Below are positions 7,972 through 15,625 of a stretch of DNA of 64,000 bases, piece by piece. How positions within the stretch are numbered: position 1 is the first letter of the stretch; each line of letters begins with the position of its first letter. Source of the stretch: Sporolactobacillus sp. Y61. GTDB lineage: Bacteria > Bacillota > Bacilli > Bacillales > Sporolactobacillaceae. The position numbers and the translations under genes were made by a program. The notes below the pieces were generated by a model that had not been told where the DNA came from, did not search any database, and was given only the letters and a program-made list of their open reading frames with translations. Location: the NCBI RefSeq assembly GCF_040529185.1, contig NZ_CP159510.1, positions 2,604,001 to 2,668,000 on the forward strand, written 5' to 3'.

Positions 7972-8880
7972 ATGTCTGCCTATCTGCATTTACTGATGTC
8001 CACTACAGTTCCGATTCTTATCATCTGCCTTTCCGGCATGCTGCTTCAGCAGAGGCGTCCGGTGGATACCAAACTGCTTGCAGATATTGGTCTGTACATC
8101 TTTGCACCGGCTCTCATTGTCAAGGCGCTGACCGATTCCCGGCTCCAGGGTAGAACTGTTCTTGATATTTTCTTTTTTACCGTAATTATGACTCTTGTAC
8201 TGTGGATTCTGGCCTTCCTAACTGCAAAAATTTTCAAAATGCCAAATAAAACAGCACAGGCATTGACACTCACCACACTGTTCAGCAATTCGAACAATTA
8301 CGGACTTCCCGTCCTGCTTCTTGCTTTTGGTCACAGAGGTTTTGCGCTCGGCGCCATTTATGTCATTGGCCAGATTATCCTTGTGAATATCCTGGGCATG
8401 TATATCGCATCCCGCTCCAGCATGAATGGAAAACAGGCTTTGATTCAGATTTCAAAAACACCACTGATTTACGCTGCGATTGCAGGTGCTGCATTAAGTT
8501 TACTCCACCAGCCGCTTCCGATCGGTATCGATGAGGCCGCTCAGCTCCTGGGCACGGCTTATCCCGCCCTGGTGCTTCTGATCCTCGGTGTTCAACTTCG
8601 CCGGACGCATCGGTCGGGCCTGCACCGCCCGGAAGTATGGACGGGTGTGATCCTGCGCATCATGGCTGTCCCCCTGCTGGCAACAGTCGTCCTGAAACTG
8701 CTTGGCATCCACGGTTTGCTCGCCTCGGTGCTGCTGGTCCAGGTCAGTATGCCGGCAGCGATTAATACCGTCCTGCTTGCTGAAAAATATGACGGAGATA
8801 CCGGGATGATTTCCCTGATCGTCTCAATTACCACCATTCTGAGTTTTGTCTACTTACCCGTGCTCATTTATTTCGGGTAA
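7972..8880 (+). CDS. AEC family transporter (auxin efflux carrier / malate permease type)
   Basis: This is a membrane carrier of about 302 residues with about ten segments. It shows the two half-repeats of the AEC family, each with a broken helix rich in Asn, Gly and Pro (SNSNNYGLPVLLLAFG at about residue 103, and QVSMPAAINTVLLAEKY near the C terminus). Members move organic acids or amphipathic compounds. I chose the ATG at 7972 (or 7969) because GGAGG lies at 7961-7965; the frame is open upstream to 7936. It is monocistronic, with the folT riboswitch beginning about 60 bp after its stop. Confidence 0.82.
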   Translation: MSAYLHLLMSTTVPILIICLSGMLLQQRRPVDTKLLADIGLYIFAPALIVKALTDSRLQGRTVLDIFFFTVIMTLVLWILAFLTAKIFKMPNKTAQALTLTTLFSNSNNYGLPVLLLAFGHRGFALGAIYVIGQIILVNILGMYIASRSSMNGKQALIQISKTPLIYAAIAGAALSLLHQPLPIGIDEAAQLLGTAYPALVLLILGVQLRRTHRSGLHRPEVWTGVILRIMAVPLLATVVLKLLGIHGLLASVLLVQVSMPAAINTVLLAEKYDGDTGMISLIVSITTILSFVYLPVLIYFG

Positions 8881-8896
8881 CTGGAATCTTTTTTTC

Positions 8897-8925
8897 TTGA
8901 TCTCTTCCATAGATCGATGTAGAAT
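8897..8925 (+). promoter_or_regulatory. Promoter of the THF riboswitch-folT unit
   Basis: The -35 box TTGATC (8897-8902) and the -10 box TAGAAT (8920-8925) are separated by 17 bp. The predicted start, near 8932, falls just before the first riboswitch helix. Confidence 0.8.
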
Positions 8926-8937
8926 GAAAGCGAATCA

Positions 8938-9103
8938 GGCAGAGTAGATAATTGTGGGTTACGTGCCCGGGGACGGGGAGTTGTCCCTGGGACGAAAAGC
9001 CGGATCCTTTTTCGGATGAAGGTTTGCCGTACAATTATTGCATCCCGCTGCTGCATACCGGAGTCTTCCTCCTCTATGTAGCAAAAAAATGTTGCTGAGG
9101 GGG
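8938..9103 (+). promoter_or_regulatory. Tetrahydrofolate (THF) riboswitch controlling folT, with anti-Shine-Dalgarno platform
   Basis: The aptamer spans about 8938-9053. It carries the conserved blocks of the folT-motif RNA: AGAGTAGATAATT near the 5' end, GACGAAAAGC in the middle, GGTTTGCCGTACAATTATTG, and the closing GCATCCCGCTGC (each under 20 bases). Helix P1 pairs GGCAG (8938-8942) with CTGCT. Downstream, CTTCCTCCTCT (9065-9075) can pair with the folT ribosome site GAGGGGG (9097-9103), giving a simple translational switch. The next gene is a folate-type ECF S component, exactly the expected target. Folates would be sensed to repress uptake. Confidence 0.92.
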
Positions 9104-9110
9104 AATTTTT

Positions 9111-9695
9111 ATGTCCATTTTTACTGCTGAATATTGGAAAACGGCAGCAAAAGCATTAAATAATCTGAAAGTACTCGTCCTTGCTTCTCTTCTTATTGCG
9201 CTGAGTGTGGTACTCAGTTCCTTCTCTATTCCCGTTGCAGAGAATCTTCACATTACGTTCGGTTATCTTTTCATGTCTCTGGGCGCAGTGATCTACGGAC
9301 CCGTTGTTGGTCTGATCGTCGGCGCCGTATCCGATATCGTTGGATTTGTCATTCATCCATCTGGGATGTTCTTTCCCGGTTACACACTTTCAAGCATGCT
9401 GGGCTGCTTTATATACGGCATTTTCTTTTATAAAGCCCGAATTACCGTTCTGCGTATTTTTCTGGCAAAATTTTTTGTAAACTACATTGTCAATATCGGA
9501 CTCGGCTGTATCTGGAGTGCGATGATCATGGGCAAGGGATACCTGTACTTCTTTGCGCACAGCATTGTTAAGAACACGCTGATGCTGCCGATCGAAGTTT
9601 TCCTTATATATACCGTGTTTCAGATCTTATTGCCCGTTCTGGTTTACACTGGCATAGTAAGCCGGAAACAATCAAAACATATTTCTATCATTTAG
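9111..9695 (+). CDS. folT: Folate ECF transporter substrate-binding subunit FolT
   Basis: This 194-residue integral membrane protein is an ECF-type S component with about six segments. It has the folate-family features IPVAENLHITFGYLFM (about residues 42-57) and GPVVGLIVGAVSDIVGF (63-79). It would capture folate and work with the shared EcfA/A'/T energising module encoded elsewhere. The start at 9111 has GAGGGGG 7 bases upstream. Control by the preceding THF riboswitch supports the substrate. A hairpin terminator follows at 9731. Confidence 0.92.
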   Translation: MSIFTAEYWKTAAKALNNLKVLVLASLLIALSVVLSSFSIPVAENLHITFGYLFMSLGAVIYGPVVGLIVGAVSDIVGFVIHPSGMFFPGYTLSSMLGCFIYGIFFYKARITVLRIFLAKFFVNYIVNIGLGCIWSAMIMGKGYLYFFAHSIVKNTLMLPIEVFLIYTVFQILLPVLVYTGIVSRKQSKHISII

Positions 9696-9730
9696 CGTAC
9701 AGATTTCAGAAACAACTCCCCGGATGATCA

Positions 9731-9770
9731 GCGCTGTTGCTCTTATAAAGGGCAGCAGCACTGTTTTTTT
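9731..9770 (+). terminator. Terminator downstream of folT
   Basis: A 12-bp stem (GCTGTTGCTCTT with AAGGGCAGCAGC, some G-U pairs) and a three-base loop are followed by CTGTTTTTTTA. It ends where the convergent GNAT gene ends. Confidence 0.85.
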
Positions 9771-10239
9771 ATATATGCTTTCGCATGATGGCTACCGGAA
9801 CTTCCTGTCCACTCGCTTTGTGTACCCTGCATTCGCCAATGATTTTATAGCCGAGTGATTGATAGAGATGCACATTTCTTGTCACCAGAGCCCGAACGCG
9901 GCAGGTGATTGACATCTTGTGATCGATTCTCGCTATATTTTCCAGTTCCTTAAGAATGGATGTGGCCACCCCGCAGCCGCGCTGCTCAGGAATTACAGCC
10001 AGGCGATAAAAGTAAATGGCGTCCTCGTGAACCTGAAACCGAACCATACCGACCGGCTCGTTATCCATATATGCAATCAGACCTTGCTCCCCGTCTTCTC
10101 TTGCTGCCTGAATGCTGTCCATGGTTTCATCCATCGCACTTGATGGCGCATCTGTCATATCATATTCCGCAAACGCCCGCTGCATCAGCAAATGAATCAG
10201 GGGGATATCCCGATCACCCGCATAAACTATTTTTATCAC
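9769..10239 (-). CDS. GNAT family N-acetyltransferase
   Basis: This 156-residue protein has the GNAT acetyl-CoA loop VIPEQRGCGVATSIL (about residues 87-101) and the C-terminal LYQSLGYKIIGECRV strand. The acceptor is unknown. Its ATG overlaps the stop of the upstream HhH-GPD glycosylase gene by 4 bp (ATGA), so the two are co-translated. The pairing does not reveal a function. Confidence 0.85.
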   Translation of the reverse strand: MIKIVYAGDRDIPLIHLLMQRAFAEYDMTDAPSSAMDETMDSIQAAREDGEQGLIAYMDNEPVGMVRFQVHEDAIYFYRLAVIPEQRGCGVATSILKELENIARIDHKMSITCRVRALVTRNVHLYQSLGYKIIGECRVHKASGQEVPVAIMRKHI

Positions 10240-10910
10240 TTGAAACCTCCGTGTCTGCGCTGGTAATCTTTCTCTATCCGTGCCTCACATTTTGAGAAGA
10301 ACGGACATCCATCACACCGTGCTGCAGCCCGGCAATGCATTTTGCCATGTGCAACGATCAGGGCATGATATTCCTGATAAACAGCCAGATCATCCGGAAG
10401 GCCGGCCTCTACTTGTTTTCGAAAATCATCGTAATTTTTTGGGACGTCGTCACCCAGTCTTGTAAAAAAGCGCCGGGCGTAGGCATCAGCAATGAAAAAA
10501 GGCTTTTTGAAAGCATAGACGAGCATGGCGTCCGCCGTCTCGCGGCCGATGCCTTTCACATCAAGCAATTCATTTCTAAGCGATGAGGCATCCACAGCGG
10601 ATACCCTGGACGGATCGTAATGATAGTCCCTGTACCAGGCAAGAAAAGAGCGTATCCTTTCTGCTTTCAGACGATAGAATCCTGAAGGACGAATACAATC
10701 GGCTAATGTTTCAGGAGACATACGTTCTATTTTTTCCGGTGTTAGGCCTGGTTTCAATCGTTTCAGAGCAAGATCAACGTTTTTCCACGACGTATTTTGC
10801 GTCAGGATGGCACCGATCAGCATCTCAAACGTTGACTCGGCCGGCCACCAGTGCTGTGGTCCATAACTCCGCAGCAAAATATGATACCTTTCCATTTGGT
10901 TCAACTTCAT
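10236..10910 (-). CDS. HhH-GPD base-excision DNA glycosylase (EndoIII-like, Fe-S)
   Basis: This 224-residue protein is of the endonuclease III superfamily. The helix-hairpin-helix is LLDVKGIGRETADAML (about residues 115-130), the catalytic aspartate follows in FIADAYARRF, and a C-terminal cysteine cluster (CRAAARCDGCPFFSKC) should hold a 4Fe-4S cluster. The residue matching the EndoIII lyase lysine (GRKTA) is Glu here (GRETA), so a monofunctional glycosylase, like the archaeal or MagIII-type enzymes, is more likely than a bifunctional one. It would excise damaged bases. It heads a two-gene unit with the GNAT gene. Confidence 0.85.
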   Translation of the reverse strand: MKLNQMERYHILLRSYGPQHWWPAESTFEMLIGAILTQNTSWKNVDLALKRLKPGLTPEKIERMSPETLADCIRPSGFYRLKAERIRSFLAWYRDYHYDPSRVSAVDASSLRNELLDVKGIGRETADAMLVYAFKKPFFIADAYARRFFTRLGDDVPKNYDDFRKQVEAGLPDDLAVYQEYHALIVAHGKMHCRAAARCDGCPFFSKCEARIEKDYQRRHGGFK

Positions 10911-11046
10911 TGATCCCTTTCTCCTCTGTCCTGTCTCATTTTTTTACACTTTTCAAATCATCCCGTCATGTGACTGCCTCTTATATGATCAGATTTTCCT
11001 GACGATTAAACCGGCAATCATTTCAGCGGCTGAAAAAATTTTAATC

Positions 11047-12282
11047 TTATGCCTTTAATCGTGTCTTTCTTTTTAGTAATTGCATCATGGCTGCAGATAC
11101 AAATCCGATACAGGCGGTAATGATCCAGGCAGCAGTAAATGAAAGCGTCGAAATCACTTTTCCTGTGATTACTGGTCCGAGCGTGTAACCTGCTCCGGTA
11201 ATGATGGGCAGAATCGAACTGACCCGGCCGCGGTGTGAAGCCGGCGTATAATCTGCAATAAACGAACGTGAGTTAACCGAAACCAGAATCTCTCCAAGGG
11301 TCATGATGAATACGCCAATATAAAAAGCAGGCAGCACGTGAATAAAGCCGAAAATGACGAACGAAAGGCCATAGCACAATCCCCCTGACGATATCAGGCT
11401 GATAGGGTGAAAATTCCGTGTCATTTTGGTAAGAGCCGGTGTCACAACAAGCACAACCAGGCCATTGAAACTGGCCAGGGTTCCATACAGTGCTGCACCT
11501 TTTCCATCAAAAATATCGGCCATTTGCATGGGTAAAGTGAAATTCCACTGACTGAATATAAAGAAGTAGAAGAACGAAATCAGTGCAAAGGACAGCAGAA
11601 TTCGCCGTCTGAATAAAAGATGAAACACCGAACCTTCAACCTTTTGCTCCAACACACGATCTTCATCTATTTCCCGGACTGGATCCTTCCCCATTGTCTC
11701 CGGAATAAATACCATGACTAAAAGCAGAGCCATGATGGTTGTCAGCCCATCGCCGATAAAAACAAGAGGAAGTGCGTTCTCAAATAATAAGCCGCCCAAA
11801 ATTGGGCCTATGGCGAACCCTAAGTTCATCCCCATATAAGTTAAAGAATAAGAGGCCTTACGATTTTCCGGCGTTGTTATATCTGCAACGAGTGCATCAT
11901 AGGCGGGCTGACTCATTGAATAGAAAACAGAAGAAGCGATTAACAAGTAAGTCATCTCAAGGGTCGGTTTCATCAATCCGCAAATGATTAACGCTATCGC
12001 TCCCGCCCCTTGGGAGATCAGGATAATCCGTTTTCTCCCGATGGTATCTGCCAGTTTACCTGCAATAATTATGCCGGGAGCACAGAGTAACGCCTGGATG
12101 GTCACGAATAATCCGGCCTCATCGCTTCCCATACCTGTTTTTTGTGTCAAAATCAGAACAAGTATGGGCTGAACAAAGCTCCCAATATTATTGATGATTC
12201 GAGCAAAAAAAATGATATAAATCTCTCGGGGTAACCCGCTGTATATACTGAATGAAGTCCGTAAAGCCCCTTCCTTTGGCAT
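11047..12282 (-). CDS. MFS drug:H+ antiporter-type transporter
   Basis: This 411-residue protein has 12 predicted membrane helices and the MFS loop 2-3 signature GKLADTIGRKRIIL (about residues 79-92). It resembles multidrug efflux proteins of the DHA1 group. It lies 44 bp downstream of a PadR repressor gene on the same strand, and the pair is preceded by a large palindrome. It is therefore probably a PadR-controlled drug exporter induced by its substrate. The substrate is unknown. Confidence 0.82.
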   Translation of the reverse strand: MPKEGALRTSFSIYSGLPREIYIIFFARIINNIGSFVQPILVLILTQKTGMGSDEAGLFVTIQALLCAPGIIIAGKLADTIGRKRIILISQGAGAIALIICGLMKPTLEMTYLLIASSVFYSMSQPAYDALVADITTPENRKASYSLTYMGMNLGFAIGPILGGLLFENALPLVFIGDGLTTIMALLLVMVFIPETMGKDPVREIDEDRVLEQKVEGSVFHLLFRRRILLSFALISFFYFFIFSQWNFTLPMQMADIFDGKGAALYGTLASFNGLVVLVVTPALTKMTRNFHPISLISSGGLCYGLSFVIFGFIHVLPAFYIGVFIMTLGEILVSVNSRSFIADYTPASHRGRVSSILPIITGAGYTLGPVITGKVISTLSFTAAWIITACIGFVSAAMMQLLKRKTRLKA

Positions 12283-12326
12283 GTTTTGTCATATCCCTTC
12301 ATCTCTTCTTGCAAAACGGATACCCT

Positions 12327-12857
12327 TTATTCATCTGAAACATTCCCAACTGAGTATTTTTTCACAACTTCGAGTTGCGCCTGATACATGGACATGCCAA
12401 AGTCAAAGCTTATTTTTTGCGTTTGTGTCATATTACAGCTCCATTTTCGATCAACCCGCTTTAGTTTTCGAATTTTTTCCTCGATCCGCTCTTTTTCTTC
12501 CATCAACCAAATATTTAAGAGCTCATCGTTCACATGACTTCCAAAATACAGACGCACCAGAAATTCCGACTGAAAAACATCATCACCAATCTCCGTCTGA
12601 AGATAATTTTTGAAGGCCTGTCTTCCTTTTTTAGTGATATGATAGATATTTTTATTTGGTTTTCCCTCTTGAATAACTACCTCTTTTCGCACTTCACCGG
12701 TGGACTCCAGCTTCTTTAATGTCGGATAAATCATTCCATAGCCTCCGGAGAAAAAGTGAGAAAAAACCGTCTGAAACATTTCGTGGATCTCGTAGCCGGT
12801 TCTTGGCATTTCCAGCAGCAAACCAAGAATGACATCCTTTCCCTTCATAAGCATCAC
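12327..12857 (-). CDS. PadR family transcriptional regulator
   Basis: This 176-residue protein has an N-terminal PadR winged helix, seen in LGLLLEMPRTGYEIHEMF and YPTLKKLESTGEVRKE (about residues 11-62). A C-terminal helical dimerisation domain (vinculin-type, PadR C) ends in KKYSVGNVSDE. The start may be the ATG at 12857 or the one three codons later. It is encoded upstream of an MFS pump and directly next to a near-palindromic AT-rich operator, so autoregulation and control of the pump are likely. Confidence 0.88.
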   Translation of the reverse strand: MMLMKGKDVILGLLLEMPRTGYEIHEMFQTVFSHFFSGGYGMIYPTLKKLESTGEVRKEVVIQEGKPNKNIYHITKKGRQAFKNYLQTEIGDDVFQSEFLVRLYFGSHVNDELLNIWLMEEKERIEEKIRKLKRVDRKWSCNMTQTQKISFDFGMSMYQAQLEVVKKYSVGNVSDE

Positions 12858-12862
12858 CTTTT

Positions 12863-12911
12863 ATATTAATGTTATTTATATTCATCTTATGAATAATAAT
12901 ATCATTAATAT
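12863..12911. promoter_or_regulatory. Large palindrome, probable PadR operator
   Basis: Two 23-base arms flank the triplet CTT. The outer nine bases (ATATTAATG / CATTAATAT) and the inner seven (TATTCAT / ATGAATA) match perfectly, with mismatches in between. It starts 5 bp upstream of the padR start codon. Nested symmetric half-sites at this place fit a PadR dimer operator. Confidence 0.7.
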
Positions 12912-12929
12912 GCTTAAAAGAAAAGATAA

Positions 12930-12960
12930 TTTCTGAACAAATACATGCTTTGTTCAGAAA
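12930..12960. repeat. Perfect 12-bp inverted repeat with 7-nt loop
   Basis: TTTCTGAACAAA and TTTGTTCAGAAA are separated by TACATGC. No U-run follows on either strand, so a standard terminator is unlikely. It lies 70 bp upstream of padR, in the gene-free stretch 12912-13485, and could be a second regulatory site. Confidence 0.6.
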
Positions 12961-13103
12961 TTCAAATCAGTCTCACCTTTGTCAGCTGACTTCGAATCGA
13001 TTGGACACTTCCTGACGTGAATGTTCAGTCAATCGCTTTTGCATAAAAGAATTGCCCCCAGTACACCAGAGGCAATCCGAACGCAATGAATAAAGTGAAG
13101 CGT

Positions 13104-13240
13104 CAATCAGTGGAGGTTTTCTGCATCCTCCACTGATTGTTCGTTGAACTTATCGGGCTGCTGCGGGCAGTTATCCTACCCGGGCCTGTTCGTTTACCCT
13201 CATGACCCTGAGGTGTACTGCCCGTTCATGCGGGATAAAT
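13104..13240 (+). repeat. Structured dispersed repeat, copy 1 (possible orphan HEARO/omega-type RNA)
   Basis: This element shares its sequence and structure with 28432-28551. It opens with a perfect 13-bp hairpin (CAATCAGTGGAGG / CCTCCACTGATTG), then TTGAACTTATCGGGCTGCTG. The pair CGGGCAGT / ACTGCCCG and the small hairpin CCTCA-TGACCC-TGAGG follow, and it ends GCGGGATAAAT. A short inverted repeat (ATGATG / CATCAT) follows at 13247-13275. No open reading frame accompanies it. The nested, perfectly paired stems suggest a folded RNA. The HEARO link is from memory and unproven. Confidence 0.65.
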
Positions 13241-13485
13241 AAAGAGATGATGCCCTACCAGGATTGAATCATCATTCTGAAGGATGGTAAAATTGCGAAA
13301 CCAGGCATTTAAGAAGAGTAAAGAGCGGTTCCTGATGTAAAATCAGGTCTGGTTGACGTGATCGTTTTTTCCGGGGCTTATGAGCATGATCATATAAAAC
13401 CTGGAAAGTATTTCTGTTGTGGGAACTTGCATGGAGTCTGAATAGATCATGTGCTAAATTCAAGCACCCATAGCCCATCGTTTGA
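13241..13485. other. Gene-free stretch
   Basis: Between repeat copy 1 and the GNAT gene no convincing gene is seen. A 74-codon minus-strand frame (13272-13496) lacks a clear ribosome site, resembles no family I know, and overlaps the end of the GNAT gene. Confidence 0.5.
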
Positions 13486-13947
13486 TCAGACCTCACCCAC
13501 CATTCTGATCACCTGATCGTCAAATTCGCTTTTCAGTTTCCTCATTCCATTTTTATAATAGAAGGAAATAGCGCGTTTATTGGTTGGCGAAACCCGGAGA
13601 TGGTACTCCTGCACCCCATGCTTTCTGAAAAAGTCCATCGCATAACGCTGGAGGAGACGGCCTGATCCCATCCCTCTTTTATCAGCAATCAGATAGAAAA
13701 GATTGACATAGCCGATTGTACGCCCTTCACATTCACGGATTGTCAGTTCAACCTGACCCACCGGACGATTATCTTCCAGAGCGAGTACAAAACCGTCAGG
13801 ATATTTTTTGATCTGGGTACGAAGCCAGTCAAGATATTGATCTTCATGGAAATCTTCTGCCGTCCCAAAACTGACGACAAACGAATCCCGCCGAAAGGCA
13901 ATAATGACATCTCTGTCTTTACTTAGATTAATGGGAACAAACTCCAT
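13486..13947 (-). CDS. GNAT family N-acetyltransferase
   Basis: This 153-residue protein has the GNAT motif LIADKRGMGSGRLLQRY (about residues 86-102) and the late strand AISFYYKNGMRKL. The N-terminal segment FVVSFGTAEDFHEDQYLDWL is typical of a small Bacillales GNAT group without an assigned substrate. It starts at the ATG at 13947, preceded by an AGGTGA-like site. It is monocistronic. Confidence 0.83.
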   Translation of the reverse strand: MEFVPINLSKDRDVIIAFRRDSFVVSFGTAEDFHEDQYLDWLRTQIKKYPDGFVLALEDNRPVGQVELTIRECEGRTIGYVNLFYLIADKRGMGSGRLLQRYAMDFFRKHGVQEYHLRVSPTNKRAISFYYKNGMRKLKSEFDDQVIRMVGEV

Positions 13948-14082
13948 CGAAAAATCACCTCGTATGATCAGGTCTGCCTGTTGGATGGATACAGGCTATT
14001 TACATTTCAGGAACGCGATCCGGTTACTCAATGGATCATGGACATGGAAGCGATTTGCTTCAGCCATTTGACGTCTTCTGTG

Positions 14083-14164
14083 AAAAAAAAGCCCCGTGAT
14101 TCGCCAGATGATGAATACTTCAGGCACTCAATCTTTTCCACTGAAATGCGGAAAGGGCTTTTCT
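14083..14164 (-). terminator. Possible terminator after the MFS gene
   Basis: On the minus strand AAGCCC (from 14160) can pair with GGGGCTT, which is directly followed by eight Ts (14090-14083). The intervening loop is long, about 60 bases with a small internal hairpin, so the call is tentative. Confidence 0.35.
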
Positions 14165-14174
14165 GAAACCTCCT

Positions 14175-15371
14175 CTATTCCGACTGCTGGAGGCTTTTTT
14201 CACCTGGCAGAAACAAGGTAATCACCGCAGCAAGAAGTGGAAGAAAGACGAACAGATTAAATACGGTATAGACCCCATAAAGATCCGACAGCCAGCCAAT
14301 CAGGGTGGCGCCGATGCCACCGGCACCAATTCCGAAACCAACCATGAGCCCGGAGACAAGGCCGATATTCTTCGGGAACATGAGTTGCCCATAAACGACT
14401 GTAACCGCAAAGGTTGAAAGGATAAACAGGCCAAAGAGGAACAAAACAAGGACTGCCAGAACACCCTGTACATGCGGCAGCAGCCAGGCAAATGGAATCG
14501 TCGCTACCATTGAGACAAAAAGCAGCCATTTGTGACTGATTCGATCGGAGAAGCGGCCGCCCAGAAACGTACCCAATGCACCGGCCGCCAAAAAAAGGAA
14601 CGTCATCAGGTCGCCGTAATGAAGCGAAATGCCCTGATGCAGATAAAAGAAGGGCAGAAAGCCGGCCACGCCAATCTGCGTCCAGGAACGAAGAATGACG
14701 ACCAGTGTGAGCAGAAACAGGCCCCAGGGCCGGTTCCGTCCCCGAATAGCAGACTGCCGTGCCTTATTTCTGATCAAACTCTTTTTGTACCAGGGCATCA
14801 CCGACCAGACAAGGACAAAACCACCAACTGTCGCAAGGGCGAACCAGCCCAGACCGTGCAGCCCGGTGGCGATCAGGAAAAGCGGCAGAAGCAGTGGCCC
14901 GCAGGCCTGACCGAAATTACCTCCAACCTGAAAAATAGCCTGAGCCGTCCCCCGGGCGGTACCTGCAGCCATATAAGCGCCCCGCATCGCTTCCGGATGA
15001 AAAATCCCGGAGCCGATACCAGACAGACCAACAAGAATCAGGAGAATCCAGTATTCGGCAGCAAATCCGGAAGCTGTCAGTCCGAATCCCGTCAGGCAAA
15101 TACCGGCCGGTAAAAACCATGCCTGAGGTCTTTTATCCGTCATCACGCCGAATATCGGCTGCGACACAGAAGAAGTGATCATCGAAACAAACAGAATCAG
15201 TCCGGCCTGAAAATAATTCAGGTTAAAAGCTTCTTTATAAAGTGGCAGCAGGGCTGGAACCAGTCCGGTCGTCATGACATCATTCAGAAAATGAATCAGG
15301 CTCAGGCTGAACAACTGCCGTTTCGCCCCGAGCCGGCGTTTGGTACCCAGTGTATGTATCGCAACGTTCAT
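14175..15371 (-). CDS. MFS transporter, fosmidomycin-resistance (Fsr) type
   Basis: This 398-residue, 12-helix transporter has features of the Fsr branch of the major facilitator superfamily. The start is SLIHFLNDVMTTGLVPALLPL (about residues 25-44), with the charged loop FGVMTDKRP, GIGSGIFHPEAMR (about 118-130) and GGRFSDRISHK between helices 8 and 9. Fsr proteins export fosmidomycin and related compounds in E. coli; the native role here is unknown. It has no operon partner. Confidence 0.82.
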   Translation of the reverse strand: MNVAIHTLGTKRRLGAKRQLFSLSLIHFLNDVMTTGLVPALLPLYKEAFNLNYFQAGLILFVSMITSSVSQPIFGVMTDKRPQAWFLPAGICLTGFGLTASGFAAEYWILLILVGLSGIGSGIFHPEAMRGAYMAAGTARGTAQAIFQVGGNFGQACGPLLLPLFLIATGLHGLGWFALATVGGFVLVWSVMPWYKKSLIRNKARQSAIRGRNRPWGLFLLTLVVILRSWTQIGVAGFLPFFYLHQGISLHYGDLMTFLFLAAGALGTFLGGRFSDRISHKWLLFVSMVATIPFAWLLPHVQGVLAVLVLFLFGLFILSTFAVTVVYGQLMFPKNIGLVSGLMVGFGIGAGGIGATLIGWLSDLYGVYTVFNLFVFLPLLAAVITLFLPGEKSLQQSE

Positions 15372-15625
15372 TCACATGTCCCCCTGTTCCTCATCCGCAC
15401 AATGGATATTCTCATCTTATCAGAACACGCAGAAAACAGGCAGAAAAATGCCTGATCTGGAATTAAAAGTTTTTATCCATGATTTGCGGTTGTTCACCCA
15501 TCACGCTATCATAATATCATCAGCTTTTTAACAAACAGAACATAGGTAGCTCCGCATCAAAATGACAGAGCTTCTCTGCTGGATCAGGCCGGCCGTAATC
15601 ACCATCATGAGGAGATATAAAAGAA

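Noticed and set aside
13272..13496. 74-codon frame as a transposase fragment
   Set aside because: Basic composition only; no catalytic motif, and no other part of a transposase is nearby.
14532..15113. 193-codon plus-strand frame opposite the Fsr-like MFS gene
   Set aside because: Very polar, low-complexity product lying entirely inside a clear 12-helix transporter gene on the other strand.
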